Shown in pieces: positions 43,271 through 52,807 of a stretch of DNA of 64,000 nt (positions within the stretch are counted from its first letter, which is position 1; each line of letters starts with the position of its first letter). A program made the translations under genes and the position numbers. The notes beneath the pieces were generated by a model, which was not told the origin of the DNA, searched no databases, and worked only from the letters and a program-made list of their open reading frames with translations. The DNA is from Asanoa hainanensis (GTDB taxonomy: Bacteria > Actinomycetota > Actinomycetes > Mycobacteriales > Micromonosporaceae), in contig NZ_FZPH01000006.1 in NCBI RefSeq assembly GCF_900188485.1, positions 402,618 through 466,617 of the forward strand, in the 5' to 3' direction.

Positions 43271-43623
43271 CCCGGCCGCGCGGGCCGTGGCCGGACGGCT
43301 CGGCCCGCGCTTCGGACCGCGATCAGGTGCGGAGCTGGGCGCAGAACTCGGATCAAGATCTAGATCAAGATCGGGTCCCGGGTTCGTGGTGGTCCGGACC
43401 GTTGCTCCCGCCGGGGACCGCTCGCTTCGCGTCGCTGCCAGGTCCGCCGTGGGTTCCTTTGATGGAGGTCCCGCGCTGCCAGATTGCTCAATCACACGCG
43501 AAGACATCGGCTCCGTGGTCGTCTACTACCGCGGCCGCGCGGGCCGTGGCCGGACGGCTCGGCCCGCGTTCCGGACCCGTGGGCCCGGCCCGGGCGTGAG
43601 GCCGTCGGACCTGGACTGATCGG
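43271..43623. repeat. Intergenic region with a duplicated gene end and dispersed repeat copy 2
   Basis: Bases 43490-43580 repeat 43225-43320: the last codons of the giant membrane gene (ITREDVGSVVVY) and the following GGCCGCGCGGGCCGTGGCCG-type sequence. Between them lies a copy of the dispersed element (43374-43459) and an AGATCT-centred stretch of GATCAAGATC repeats (about 43352-43374). No separate gene is supported. Confidence 0.8.
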
Positions 43624-44232
43624 TCAATCGGTCGCGGGCAGGTAGCGCACTTGGCCGTCAGCAGGGATCAGGTAGCCGATCCGGCGGCGCGTCGGCCGGT
43701 CGCCGGCAAGGGTGGCGGCGTCGGTCTGACCAGAAACCTCATTGCCGATCAGTCCCAGCCGGAAGCCGGCTCCGTCGTACACCCGGGCGCCCAGGTCGGC
43801 CAGCCAATCGTCGATCGGCCTGCGCCAGGTCAGCGAGGCGGAGCCGCCGGTCGGGTCGCCAACCATGTGCTCCTCGGAGCGTGGCTCCGCACGGCCCAGC
43901 GCGCCCAGCGGCAGGTAGAAGTCCAGCCAGTCAGGGCCGTTGTCCTCGCGGACCGCCACTACGCCGCAGACGACCGGTGCGCCGTTGGGCAGCCGGACCA
44001 CGCCATGGAGATGACCGAACCGCAGCAGCGACATCAGGCTGCAAGGCACGCGCTCTTGTTCGGATGGCGCGATCTGGTGGTTGCCGTAGCAGCCTTCGAC
44101 CTCGGCGGCCGACCACAGCACCCGCAGCGCGGCCTCGAGCCGGGTGTCGTTGGTGTCACCCAGCTCGAGCGCCAACTCGTAGAACCCGCCGTGCCAGTTG
44201 TCGGCGAGCGTGAAGTCCGCGGATTCGACCAT
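43624..44232 (-). CDS. Conserved actinobacterial protein of unknown function
   Basis: 202 residues, soluble. I recognise it only as an uncharacterised conserved type with WLDFYLPLGALGRAEPR, SLTWRRPIDDWLADLGARVY and FRLGLIGNEVSG. The N-terminal half (LADNWHGGFYELALELG) reads like an immunity or SMI1-like fold, but that is a guess. ATG 44232 lacks a strong ribosome site. A 151-base gap separates it from the downstream GT87 gene. Confidence 0.65.
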   Translation of the reverse strand: MVESADFTLADNWHGGFYELALELGDTNDTRLEAALRVLWSAAEVEGCYGNHQIAPSEQERVPCSLMSLLRFGHLHGVVRLPNGAPVVCGVVAVREDNGPDWLDFYLPLGALGRAEPRSEEHMVGDPTGGSASLTWRRPIDDWLADLGARVYDGAGFRLGLIGNEVSGQTDAATLAGDRPTRRRIGYLIPADGQVRYLPATD

Positions 44233-44383
44233 CTGTTGATCATCTATTACGAACGCTCACCCAGAAAACCTCGCTAAAAACGCGCGGCGGGGCCTGCGGA
44301 CCAGGCTCGGGCCCGCGGATCCCGGCCAGGGCCCAGACCGCAGACCATGCCGGGCCTCAGGACCGGGCACCAGACCCGGGCCG

Positions 44384-45841
44384 CTAAGCGCGAGCCGGCA
44401 CCGGGTCCGCAGCCGGTTCCGGGAAGCGGTCGCCCGGGTCCGGGGCGCCGTCGAAGTCGCCGCCGTCCGGGTCGTCCGCGTAAGTCGCGCGGACCGGGTC
44501 GAGCTCTGGGCGCAGGATGTCGCGGACCACGAAGTAGCACAGGGCCACCACGCCGGCGAGGCGCAGGGTGGCGGCCAGCACGAAGACGCCCTCCGGGAAG
44601 ACCTGTTTGCCGGAGGCGCCGAGGAGCTCGCCGTAGAAGGCGACGAAGTACAGGACCTCCGTCACCTGCCAGAAGAGGAACGCGCCCCAGCGTGGGCGGG
44701 CCAGGATCGCTAGGGGGAGGAGCCACAGGACGTACTGCTGGGACCAGACCTTGCTGAAGATCAGGAAGGCGGCCACCACCAGGAAGGCCAGGGCGGCCAG
44801 GCGCGGGCGGCGCGGGGCGTAGACGGCCAGCCCGGCGATGGCCAGGCAGGCGATGCCGAACAGGGCGTACGTCAGGAAGTTCAGGGTCGAGATGTTGTCG
44901 CTCAGCCACTGGAACGGGCCCGCCGAGTCCGGTGACCACTTCGTGTCCAGGTAGCGGCCGATGTACCAGAGCGTGCCCCAGTCGACCGGCCTGGTGCTGT
45001 TGAGCTCGAAGAAGCGCTTCCAGCCATCGGGGAAAGCCAGCGCGATCGGGATGTTGACCGCCAAGACCGTGGCGGCGCCGACCCAGACCGTGGTCATCGC
45101 CGCCCGCCAGCGTTTGGTGCGGAACGCCAGCACCAGGATCGGGCCGAGGATGAACAGCGGCCAGAGCTTGGCCGCGCAGCCGAGACCCAGCAACACACCA
45201 GCCGCGACCGGTCTGTGTCGGGCCCAGGCGAGCATCCCGAAGACCGCGAGCCCGATCGCCAGCAGGTCCCAGTTGACCGTCGCGGTGACCAGCAGGGCGG
45301 GGGACAGGGCGAACATCGCCGCGTCCCAGGGACGTCTCTTGCGCAGGGCGAGCAGCGCGCCGACCGCGCCGACGCCGATCGCGCCGAGGACCAGGGCGTT
45401 GATGTTGTAGAACCACTGGCCCTGGTTGATCTCCGGGCGGCCCTTGCCGAGGGCGTGCACCGGCAGGCCGAGCGCGCCCATGAAGGCGCCGGTCAACACC
45501 GGGTATTCCACCGGGTGGTCGGCGTAGGGGACCTTGCCCTCGTTGAGCCCTTCGGCGTAGTAGAGGGCCAGCACGTCGGTGTAGCAGAACCGGGTGTACT
45601 GCCGGTGGTTCTCCCACGCTCCGTCCTGACACGGTGACTTCTGCACCCAGTGCAGCGCCAGGGTCAGGCACATCAACGCCAGTACGATCCGAGAGACGGT
45701 CCAGAAACCGCCGCCCGTGCGCGCGCCGCCGGCCCGTTCGACCGCGTGCTCGCCCACCGGCCCGCCGATCGACTCGGAGAGCCCGCGGACGAAGCCGTCG
45801 GATCGCGACGGCAGGTCGACCGGTTCGGCGTCGTCACGCAT
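44384..45841 (-). CDS. GT87-family membrane glycosyltransferase (DUF2029)
   Basis: 485 residues, about ten membrane helices. Family features are the first-loop acidic pair (CYTDVLALYYAEGLNEGKVP), YADHPVEYPVLTGAFMGALG, LLVTATVNWDLLAIGLAVFG, LGLGCAAKLWPLFILGP and WSQQYVLWLLPLAI. The short acidic C-terminal tail is cytoplasmic or disordered. This gene next to a class A PBP is a conserved actinobacterial arrangement. ATG 45841 is used; GTG 45856, with GGAAAG upstream, is possible. Confidence 0.88.
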   Translation of the reverse strand: MRDDAEPVDLPSRSDGFVRGLSESIGGPVGEHAVERAGGARTGGGFWTVSRIVLALMCLTLALHWVQKSPCQDGAWENHRQYTRFCYTDVLALYYAEGLNEGKVPYADHPVEYPVLTGAFMGALGLPVHALGKGRPEINQGQWFYNINALVLGAIGVGAVGALLALRKRRPWDAAMFALSPALLVTATVNWDLLAIGLAVFGMLAWARHRPVAAGVLLGLGCAAKLWPLFILGPILVLAFRTKRWRAAMTTVWVGAATVLAVNIPIALAFPDGWKRFFELNSTRPVDWGTLWYIGRYLDTKWSPDSAGPFQWLSDNISTLNFLTYALFGIACLAIAGLAVYAPRRPRLAALAFLVVAAFLIFSKVWSQQYVLWLLPLAILARPRWGAFLFWQVTEVLYFVAFYGELLGASGKQVFPEGVFVLAATLRLAGVVALCYFVVRDILRPELDPVRATYADDPDGGDFDGAPDPGDRFPEPAADPVPARA

Positions 45842-45982
45842 CAGGTTTGCACCCACGAAGACGCATCTTTCCGCATCCCACCCGGTGTGCCCCATCCGGA
45901 GCGCCGATTTTGTCGGATCGGGTGCCTGGCAGAGCACCGAGCGGCCGGACCGTGAGGCCCGACCGCTCGGCAAGGAGAACCA

Positions 45983-48751
45983 CTAACCGCCTGGCGGTGG
46001 GATCACCGTGAACGGGTTCTGATCGGCCGGCCGGTCGTTGTTGCGACCGGGCCCGCCGTTGCCGTTGCCGTTGCCACCGTTGCCGTCGCCGTTGCCACCG
46101 TTGCCACCCGCGTTGCCGCCGGGGAAGCAGCCGGCCTGGCCCGGGAAGCAGGTGGGCTGTTCCTGCTGCTTCTGGCCGTTGCCGATGTCCGGGTCACCGA
46201 TGTGCGTGCCCGGCTTGAAGCGTTCGATGTCCATGCCCTTGGAGGCGTCGTTCATGAACCGCTTCCAGATGTCCTTCGGCAGCGTGGCGCCTTGGATCTT
46301 GTTGCCGTTCTTGTCCTTGATCGCCTTCTCGCCGCCGACGTTGCCCACCCAGATCGCGGTCGCGATCTGCGGCGTCGCACCGAGCATCCAGGCGTGCGCG
46401 TTGTCGGAGCTGTCCTCGTTGAGCTCCCAGGTGCCGGTCTTGCCGGTCGCCGGCCGACCGCCGTTGAGTCCGCCGGAGATCTCCTGCAGCACGTCGTTGA
46501 CGTCGTCGGCGACCTCGGTCCGGATCATCTGGCGCGGCTTGCGCTGCTCACCGCCGACGGTCTCCCACGCACCGACCTCGTTCTTCTTCTGGACCGAGAT
46601 GACGAAGTGCGCCTTGTTGTAGACGCCGCGGTTGGCCAGCGTCGCGAGGCCGTTCGCGTGGTCGAGCACGGTGATCGGGTACGCGCCGTACCCGATCACG
46701 TAGTAGAACGGCGAGTTCTTGGTGATCTTGGTCTTCTTGCTGTTGAGGTCGTACGCCTTGACCGGCGAGTTGCTCCAGATGGTGGTCACGCCGGCGCGGC
46801 GGGCCATCTCTACGACCTTGTCGGCGCCCACGTATTCAGCGATGTGGTAGAAGGGCACGTTGTACGACTGAACGGTCGACTCGCGCAGTGTGCAGCTCTT
46901 GCCACATGCCGGTTGCCGACCCGCGTTGACGATCGGGTTCTTGATGCCAGGCGCCTTGTAGTCGCTCGAGTCCCACCGGGAGTCGAGCGAGATGCCCGCT
47001 TCGAGCGCCGCCGCCAAGGTATAGATCTTGAAGGACGAACCCGCCGTGTGACCGCCGGTCAGCTGGCCTTCTTCGACGTTCTTGCCGGCGTAGTCGTGAC
47101 CCGTGCCGTTGTCACCGCCGTAGTAGGCGAGGACCCGACCGGACTTCGGGTCGATCGAGACGCCCGCCGCCATCAGGTTCTTCGGCTGGCCCTCGAGCTC
47201 GGAGCCCTTCTTCTTGCGCTGGATCGCCGATTCCATCTCGCGCTGCATGTTGATGTTGATGGTCGTCTGGATCTTGAAGCCGCCATCCTTGATCAACCGC
47301 GCGCAGTTCTCCGCGTCGCAGCCGGGGATGTCCATCGCGATCATCTCGTCGCGCACGTAGTTGATGACGTTGCCGAGCGGGGTGTTGACGCCGCAGTCGG
47401 TGAAGCACGCCTTGTCCGAAGGCAACGGCTTGGTCTTCGGGAACTCCGTCGGCTTCTCGGCGGCGTTGAGCCAGCCCTTGTCGATCATGCCGTCGAGCAC
47501 GTAGCCCCAACGCGACTTGGCCTCGTCGGGGTTGTAGCCCGGGTCGAAGCCCTTGGCGGTCGGCGACGGCACCGGCTGCTTGATCACACCGGCGAGCACC
47601 GCGCCTTCGCCGACCGTGAGCTTGCTGACCGACTTGCCGAAGTAGGTCTGCGCCGCCGCCTCGATGCCGTACGCACCCCGACCGAAGTAGATCGTGTTGA
47701 GGTACATCTCCATGATCTGGTTCTTGTCGAACTCGTCGTTGAGCTTCGACGCCATGACCGCTTCTTTCACCTTGCGGCCGTAGGTCGCGTCGTCGAGGCC
47801 TTTGATCGCGTTCCGCGCGTACTGCTGCGTGATCGTCGAGGCGCCCTGGCGCTCGCCGCCGGTGAAGTTGTTCCACGCGGCGCGGGCGATGCCGACGTAG
47901 TCGACGCCGTCGTGCTCGTAGAACTTGCGGTCCTCGGCCGCGGCCACGGCGTGCTGCACGTATTCCGGGATCTGCTTGATCGAGACGAACGTGCGGTTGT
48001 ATTCGCCGAGCTTCGCGATCTGGGTCTTGCCGTCGGACGCGTAGATCGTGCTCGCGAGCGGCAGGTCGATCTTGTCGGGCAACGCGACGTTGGTCGTGTA
48101 GTAGGTGCCGCCCACCAGACCGGCGCCGGCCAGGATGACCATCACCGCGAACCCGGCTATGGCCCAGTTGATGATCTTCTTCTTGCGGGTGCGCTTCGGC
48201 CGGCTGCCACCGGAGCGGCTGCGGCCACCCGGCCCGCCCGGTCCGTTGGGCCCACCCGGACCGCTCTCGCCCGGGCCGCCCGGACCACCGACCGACGCGC
48301 GGCCGACCCGCGCCCGGCCGGCGCTGCCGACCGACGCACTGCCGACCGACGCGCTCCCGACGGACGCACTGCCGACCGAAGCGCTGCCGACCGAAGCGCT
48401 GCCGACGGAGGCACTGCCGACCGAGGCACGACCGGAAGAACCGGAAGCGGGGCTCGACGGTACGGCGGCGGAAGCGCGACCGACCGTCGCGCGACCGGCC
48501 GACGACGGCACCGAGGCCGAACCGCCGGCGGGGGAGGAAGGCACCGACGCCGAGGCCCGGGGCACCGACGCCCGACCGCCCGAGGCGGAGCCGCGCGCGC
48601 CAGACACCTGGTCGCCGTTGCCGGGCCACCCGCCCAGGCCGTCGCCACTCTGCCAGTGGCGATCGTCGCCGGACCCTGGTCCGCTGTTACCACTGGGGCC
48701 CGTGGGGCGGGCGTGGCCGCGCGCGGAACTGGATTCGTCGTACGAGTTCAT
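45983..48751 (-). CDS. Class A penicillin-binding protein (transglycosylase/transpeptidase)
   Basis: 922 residues. A long cytoplasmic tail (1-185) carries a pentapeptide ASVGS repeated about eight times, followed by Gly/Pro sequence and a basic cluster (PKRTRKKK). A membrane helix (about 190-213) precedes the GT51 glycosyltransferase domain, with EDRKFYEHDGVDYVGIARAA and STITQQYARN. The transpeptidase has AGSSFK (active Ser about 571), SYN (TVQSYNVPFY) and GKTGT (about 768). The extracytoplasmic C-terminus is Gly/Asn-rich with two cysteines. ATG 48751. It polymerises and cross-links peptidoglycan. Confidence 0.95.
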   Translation of the reverse strand: MNSYDESSSARGHARPTGPSGNSGPGSGDDRHWQSGDGLGGWPGNGDQVSGARGSASGGRASVPRASASVPSSPAGGSASVPSSAGRATVGRASAAVPSSPASGSSGRASVGSASVGSASVGSASVGSASVGSASVGSASVGSAGRARVGRASVGGPGGPGESGPGGPNGPGGPGGRSRSGGSRPKRTRKKKIINWAIAGFAVMVILAGAGLVGGTYYTTNVALPDKIDLPLASTIYASDGKTQIAKLGEYNRTFVSIKQIPEYVQHAVAAAEDRKFYEHDGVDYVGIARAAWNNFTGGERQGASTITQQYARNAIKGLDDATYGRKVKEAVMASKLNDEFDKNQIMEMYLNTIYFGRGAYGIEAAAQTYFGKSVSKLTVGEGAVLAGVIKQPVPSPTAKGFDPGYNPDEAKSRWGYVLDGMIDKGWLNAAEKPTEFPKTKPLPSDKACFTDCGVNTPLGNVINYVRDEMIAMDIPGCDAENCARLIKDGGFKIQTTININMQREMESAIQRKKKGSELEGQPKNLMAAGVSIDPKSGRVLAYYGGDNGTGHDYAGKNVEEGQLTGGHTAGSSFKIYTLAAALEAGISLDSRWDSSDYKAPGIKNPIVNAGRQPACGKSCTLRESTVQSYNVPFYHIAEYVGADKVVEMARRAGVTTIWSNSPVKAYDLNSKKTKITKNSPFYYVIGYGAYPITVLDHANGLATLANRGVYNKAHFVISVQKKNEVGAWETVGGEQRKPRQMIRTEVADDVNDVLQEISGGLNGGRPATGKTGTWELNEDSSDNAHAWMLGATPQIATAIWVGNVGGEKAIKDKNGNKIQGATLPKDIWKRFMNDASKGMDIERFKPGTHIGDPDIGNGQKQQEQPTCFPGQAGCFPGGNAGGNGGNGDGNGGNGNGNGGPGRNNDRPADQNPFTVIPPPGG
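48325..48430. repeat. 15-bp coding tandem repeat in the PBP tail (ASVGS)
   Basis: About seven copies of a 15-bp unit (GCGCTGCCGACCGAA type on the plus strand), encoding ASVGS on the minus strand, with only one to three differences between units. Confidence 0.88.
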
Positions 48752-48862
48752 TCGTCACACCCTGCCGGTCGCGGTGACGCGCGTCTGCGCTGCCACCGGG
48801 TTGCCGTGAGTTGGACCACGTCGTGCGGTAGCCCGGTTGAGTCGGCCCGCCACAGACATATC

Positions 48863-48886
48863 TGAAAAAACCGGACTTATCCGGTT
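48863..48886 (-). terminator. Intrinsic terminator after the DUF5318 gene
   Basis: On the minus strand AACCGGA-TAAG-TCCGGTT is followed by a run of T (48870-48865), a classical rho-independent structure, unusual in this GC-rich DNA. It isolates the DUF5318 transcript from the PBP gene, which therefore needs its own promoter in 48752-48862. Confidence 0.88.
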
Positions 48887-48936
48887 AACGATTCGCCCAT
48901 CGGCCGAAGACGGCGCATGCGATGAGCGAACGGTGG

Positions 48937-49353
48937 TCACCGTTGAGCCTCTCTCCTTCGCCCGGTTGCCTCGGGGTCGGCCACGACCAGACCGTCGCGA
49001 CCAAGGAGGAACTGCTCGACCAGATGGTTCCAGGAGCAGCCCTGGCAAACCTCCACCACGTAGACCTGGAACTCACGGAGAGTCATCGCGAGCACCGGCA
49101 ACTCGGCCAAGGTGCGCGCTTGTCCCGCGGACTGCTTGAGTTCATCGCCGTAAATGTAGTGGACGTGCGTCAGGTTTTCCCGCCGACAAATCGGGCAGCG
49201 CTGCTCGGTCGGCTCACCGTGGAAGCGAGCGGCGCTTTTCAGGTAGGGCGAGGCGTCGCAGACCTCATAGGTCCCCACCCGGCCGGAATAGACGTCACGC
49301 AGGACCGCTCGCTTCTGGAGCGAGTAGTCGACGACCTGGCGCTGCGTGCGCAT
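48937..49353 (-). CDS. DUF5318 zinc-ribbon protein
   Basis: 138 residues. The start RTQRQVVDYSLQKRAVLRDV and the two cysteine pairs RCPICRR and EVCQGCSWN match the DUF5318 family, a small actinobacterial group with a likely zinc ribbon. Function unknown. ATG 49353 gives the family start; ATG 49392 adds a non-conserved Pro/Arg extension. Divergent from padR with the operator between. Confidence 0.85.
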   Translation of the reverse strand: MRTQRQVVDYSLQKRAVLRDVYSGRVGTYEVCDASPYLKSAARFHGEPTEQRCPICRRENLTHVHYIYGDELKQSAGQARTLAELPVLAMTLREFQVYVVEVCQGCSWNHLVEQFLLGRDGLVVADPEATGRRREAQR

Positions 49354-49469
49354 GCGGAAGAGGGTACGCGGTCGAGGCCAGGAGAGCGACAACGCTTACG
49401 GAGCGTAGTTCCCCGGGCGCGGTGAGGGGTTTGCGTGAGCCCTGATCGTGTCTTACCGTTGGCCGAGAC

Positions 49470-49490
49470 GATGTATCGGCGCGATACATC
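49470..49490. promoter_or_regulatory. Palindromic PadR-type operator
   Basis: ATGTATCGGCGCGATACAT (49471-49489) is palindromic around a short GGCGC centre and keeps the ATGT...ACAT ends typical of PadR-family operators. It lies 20 bases upstream of the padR GTG, in the position for autoregulation, and may also control ino1 downstream and DUF5318 in the other direction. Confidence 0.8.
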
Positions 49491-49510
49491 GAAGGCCACG
49501 AGGGAGGTCG

Positions 49511-50131
49511 GTGTTGCTCGAGTTCGCGATCCTCGGCCTCCTCCACGAGTCGCCGATGCACGGGTACGAGCTGCGCAAGGAGCTCGCCGCGAAGCTCGGG
49601 TCGATCCGCGCCGCGATCAGCTACGGCTCGCTCTACCCCACTTTGCGCCGGCTGCAGTCCGCCGGCTACATCACCGAGGCCGGCGAGACCCCGCCGACCA
49701 CTCCCGAGGTCCCGGTGCTGACCAGCAAGCGTGGCCGGGTGGTCTACAAGATCACCGCAGAGGGCAAGGAGCGGTTCGCCGACCTCATCGCCCAGGCCGG
49801 GCCGGAGACCTACGACGATGCCGGCTTCGGCATCCACTTCGCGTTCTTCGCACGCACCGACCAGGCGACCCGCCTCCGGATCCTCGAAGGCCGCCGCCGC
49901 AAGGTCGAAGAGCGCCGCGAAAGCATGCGTGACGTGCTCGCCCGCGCGGGCGAGCGCCTCGACGCGTACACCCTCGAGCTGCAGCGTCATGGTTTGGACG
50001 CCTGTGAGCGCGAGGTGCGCTGGCTGGAGGAGCTCATCGTCAACGAGCGCTCCGGCCGCGCTCCCGAGCCCCGTTCCGCGGGCTCCGGGACAGCAGAAAC
50101 CAGCCCGCACGTCCAGGACGAGCGGCCGTAA
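49511..50131 (+). CDS. PadR-family transcriptional regulator
   Basis: 206 residues. The winged helix (about 1-85) has [38 protein letters not shown] and [14 protein letters not shown], diagnostic of PadR. A helical C-terminal part (about 90-185) serves dimerisation. GTG 49511 is chosen because AGGGAGG lies just upstream and the conserved domain starts there. 19 bases before ino1; in actinobacteria this regulator is nearly always beside the inositol phosphate synthase gene, suggesting control of inositol synthesis. Confidence 0.92.
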   Translation: MLLEFAILGLLHESPMHGYELRKELAAKLGSIRAAISYGSLYPTLRRLQSAGYITEAGETPPTTPEVPVLTSKRGRVVYKITAEGKERFADLIAQAGPETYDDAGFGIHFAFFARTDQATRLRILEGRRRKVEERRESMRDVLARAGERLDAYTLELQRHGLDACEREVRWLEELIVNERSGRAPEPRSAGSGTAETSPHVQDERP

Positions 50132-50150
50132 TAAGAAGGAGGCAAACGCG

Positions 50151-51230
50151 ATGGGCTCCATCCGCGTCGCCATCGTCGGTGTGGGTAACTGCGCCTCGTC
50201 CCTGGTCCAGGGTGTGGAGTACTACCGCAATGCCGACCCGAACGACCGCGTCCCGGGTCTCATGCACGTCACCTTCGGCGACTACCACGTCTCCGACGTG
50301 GAGTTCGTCGCGGCGTTCGACGTGGACGCCAAGAAGGTCGGCATGGACCTCGCGGAGGCGATCGTCGCCAGCGAGAACAACACGATCAAGCTCTGTGACG
50401 TGCCGCCGACCGGCGTGCTCGTCCAGCGTGGCCCCACGTTCGACGGTCTCGGCCAGTACTACCGCGAGATCATCGAGGAGTCGGACCAGGCGCCGGTCGA
50501 CGTGGCCCAGGCGCTGCGTGATGCCCGCGTCGACGTCGTGATCGCGTACCTGCCGGTCGGTTCCGAGCAGGCAGACAAGTACTACGCGCAGGCCGCGATC
50601 GACGCCGGTTGCGCGTTCGTCAACGCCCTGCCGGTGTTCATCGCGTCCGACCCGGTGTGGGCGCAGAAGTTCACCGACGCCGGCCTGCCGATCGTCGGCG
50701 ACGACATCAAGAGCCAGGTCGGTGCCACCATCGTGCACCGCGCGCTGGCCAAGCTGTTCGAGGACCGCGGTGTCGAGCTGCTGCGCACGTACCAGCTCAA
50801 CTTCGGCGGCAACATGGACTTCATGAACATGCTGGAGCGCACCCGCCTGGTCTCGAAGAAGATCTCGAAGACCCAGTCGGTCACGTCCCAGGTGCCGCAC
50901 GAGATGGCCAAGAGCGACGTGCACATCGGCCCGTCCGACCACGTGCCGTGGCTGGACGACCGCAAGTGGGCCTACATCCGGCTGGAGGGCCGCTCGTTCG
51001 GCGACACCCCGCTGAACGCCGAGCTCAAGCTCGAGGTCTGGGACTCGCCCAACTCGGCCGGCGTGATCATCGACGCGCTCCGTGCGGCGAAGATCGCCCT
51101 CGACCGTGGCATCGGCGGACCGATCCTGTCGGCGTCGAGCTACTTCATGAAGTCGCCGCCGGTGCAGTACGCCGACCACGACGCACACAACGCCGTGGAG
51201 TCCTTCATCAAGGGCGACATCGAGCGCTGA
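50151..51230 (+). CDS. ino1: Inositol-3-phosphate synthase
   Basis: Converts glucose 6-phosphate to inositol 3-phosphate with NAD, feeding mycothiol and phosphatidylinositol synthesis. The 359-residue protein has the dinucleotide-binding start [28 protein letters not shown]-like second strand ([11 protein letters not shown]), [27 protein letters not shown] and [12 protein letters not shown], all family signatures, and typical actinobacterial length. ATG 50151 has AAGGAGG upstream. Confidence 0.96.
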   Translation: MGSIRVAIVGVGNCASSLVQGVEYYRNADPNDRVPGLMHVTFGDYHVSDVEFVAAFDVDAKKVGMDLAEAIVASENNTIKLCDVPPTGVLVQRGPTFDGLGQYYREIIEESDQAPVDVAQALRDARVDVVIAYLPVGSEQADKYYAQAAIDAGCAFVNALPVFIASDPVWAQKFTDAGLPIVGDDIKSQVGATIVHRALAKLFEDRGVELLRTYQLNFGGNMDFMNMLERTRLVSKKISKTQSVTSQVPHEMAKSDVHIGPSDHVPWLDDRKWAYIRLEGRSFGDTPLNAELKLEVWDSPNSAGVIIDALRAAKIALDRGIGGPILSASSYFMKSPPVQYADHDAHNAVESFIKGDIER

Positions 51231-51245
51231 CCCACGTCGCACGCG

Positions 51246-51282
51246 AAAAGGGCGGGACCCCCGAGGGGGTCCCGCCCTTTTT
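51246..51282. terminator. Strong bidirectional terminator
   Basis: AAAAGGGCGGGACCCCC and GGGGTCCCGCCCTTTT form a stem of about 16 bp with a short loop and A/T runs on both sides, between ino1 (plus) and the Tat-secreted protein gene (minus). Confidence 0.92.
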
Positions 51283-51289
51283 CAGCGTC

Positions 51290-52168
51290 TTACTTGGCCC
51301 ACTTGGGCTTCTGACCCACGCGCTTCGCGAAGCCGGACATCGGCTTGGCCGCAGCCGCCTTGCTCACCCGGGCGGAGGCCGCGCCGCTGCCGTCGTTGAC
51401 GAAGCCGAAGCCCCAGATAATCGTGAACGCGCTGACGTCGAGCAGCACGTGCGCGGCGTTGCCGCTGTTGAAGATGGAGATCACGTCGGGCGTGTCGCCG
51501 ACCTGGCCGACGCCGGACACCACGTGGTTGGCGATCGCCGTGAGCTTGGTGCTCGCCGCGTAGTTGATGACCGAGGTCACCGGGCGGCTGGCGCCGCCGG
51601 GCCAGATGGTCAGGTAGCCGTCGCCGAGGGCTCCGGTCACCGTCACGTTGCCGTGCATGGCGACCGCGTTGAACGCGAGGTCGCCGACGTAGAGGTGGAT
51701 CGTCTTCCCGGAGAGCAGCCGCCCCGCCGAGTCGAAGTTGCCCGAGGGGTTGACCACGTTGGCGCGACCCTCGGCGGTCTTGGTGTTGAGCACCCGCTGC
51801 GGGACGATCGGCACGAGCTGGGTCGCGGTGAACGAGGTGTGCACCATCTCCGGCAGGCCCGGCACGGCCAGGGTCCAGATGTTGCCGAACTCGTCGACGC
51901 GGAGCGAACCGACCGGCGCGTCTTCCGCGATCGCGCCCGACGGGGCGAGGTTGAGGGCCGGACCATCCGGGTTGTCGAGCGTGACCATCGGGTCGGTGCC
52001 CGCGCCGGTGTTGATGCCCTCGACGATCGGGTCGCCGGCCGCGGCCTGGGCGGGACCCGCGACGGCGGCGCTCACCGCGCCCGCGCCGACCACACCGGCG
52101 GCCACGGTGCCGGCGCGGCGCAGCAGGCGGCGACGGCCAAGCGAGGAGTCAGACGTCTCTTTGGACAT
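51290..52168 (-). CDS. Tat-type secreted protein of unknown function
   Basis: 292 residues. A twin-arginine-like signal (GRRRLLRRAGTVAAGVVG, hydrophobic core, cleavage near AQAA at about 43) directs export. The mature part carries PQRVLNTKTAEGR, NVTVTGALGDGYLTIWPGG, and AHVLLDVSAF, the pattern of a beta-rich domain widespread in secreted actinobacterial proteins (RxLDTR...LNVTVT...GYLT.YP...RP..S). Its function is not known. The C-terminus is basic (KPMSGFAKRVGQKPKWAK). Confidence 0.75.
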   Translation of the reverse strand: MSKETSDSSLGRRRLLRRAGTVAAGVVGAGAVSAAVAGPAQAAAGDPIVEGINTGAGTDPMVTLDNPDGPALNLAPSGAIAEDAPVGSLRVDEFGNIWTLAVPGLPEMVHTSFTATQLVPIVPQRVLNTKTAEGRANVVNPSGNFDSAGRLLSGKTIHLYVGDLAFNAVAMHGNVTVTGALGDGYLTIWPGGASRPVTSVINYAASTKLTAIANHVVSGVGQVGDTPDVISIFNSGNAAHVLLDVSAFTIIWGFGFVNDGSGAASARVSKAAAAKPMSGFAKRVGQKPKWAK

Positions 52169-52291
52169 GGGTGGATCCCCCGTCTATCTGTTGCAGGAGG
52201 CTGAAAAGACGGATGGATCATGCAGGGCCGGCACAAGGATCGCCATTGACCGATCGGTCCATCCTTGCGCCCCGAACTAACTGATCTTGTG

Positions 52292-52786
52292 CTAGGCGGT
52301 GGCCCAGGCGCGTTGCCAGGCGACGCCGGCCTCGAGCTCCAGCAGGAAACGCTTGGCGGGCAACCCACCACCGAAGCCGACCAGCTTGCCGCCGGCGCCG
52401 ACGATGCGGTGGCAGGGCACGACGATGGCGATCGGGTTGCGGTTGCAGGCGACGCCGACCGCCCGGGCCGCGCCCGGATCGCCGACCACCGCCGCCACCT
52501 CGCCGTAGGTCTCGGTCTCGCCGTAGGCGATGGTGGTCATCCGCTGCCACACGGCCCGCTCGAACTCGGAGCCGCGCTGCACCGACAGCGGTAGGTCGAA
52601 GTCGGTGAGCTCACCGGCGAAGTAGCCGGCCAGCTGCTCGGCCGCGGCCGCCAGCACGCCCGCGGGCGGCGTGAGCTCGACACCCTCGACCGCGCCGAAC
52701 CGGAGCCGGCACAGGCCGGCGTCGTCGGCCGCCAGGGACAGCTGGCCGACGGGTGAGTCGACGACACTCCACCTCATGACACCCAT
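52292..52786 (-). CDS. ogt: Methylated-DNA--protein-cysteine methyltransferase
   Basis: 164 residues. Suicide repair of O6-alkylguanine: the acceptor motif is PCHRIVG (IVVPCHRIVGAGGKLVGFGG), preceded by FERAVWQRMTTIAYGETETYG and ARAVGVACNRNP. Normal length. ATG 52786, with GAGG about seven bases upstream; an ATG at 52777 is equally close to the conserved part. Confidence 0.94.
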   Translation of the reverse strand: MGVMRWSVVDSPVGQLSLAADDAGLCRLRFGAVEGVELTPPAGVLAAAAEQLAGYFAGELTDFDLPLSVQRGSEFERAVWQRMTTIAYGETETYGEVAAVVGDPGAARAVGVACNRNPIAIVVPCHRIVGAGGKLVGFGGGLPAKRFLLELEAGVAWQRAWATA

Positions 52787-52807
52787 TCAACCTCGGGGGT
52801 ACGACAT

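Noticed and set aside
40400-43507. 1035-codon minus-strand frame opposite the giant membrane gene
   Set aside because: Arg/Gln/His-rich antisense product without hydrophobic or conserved segments; the plus strand encodes a coherent polytopic protein.
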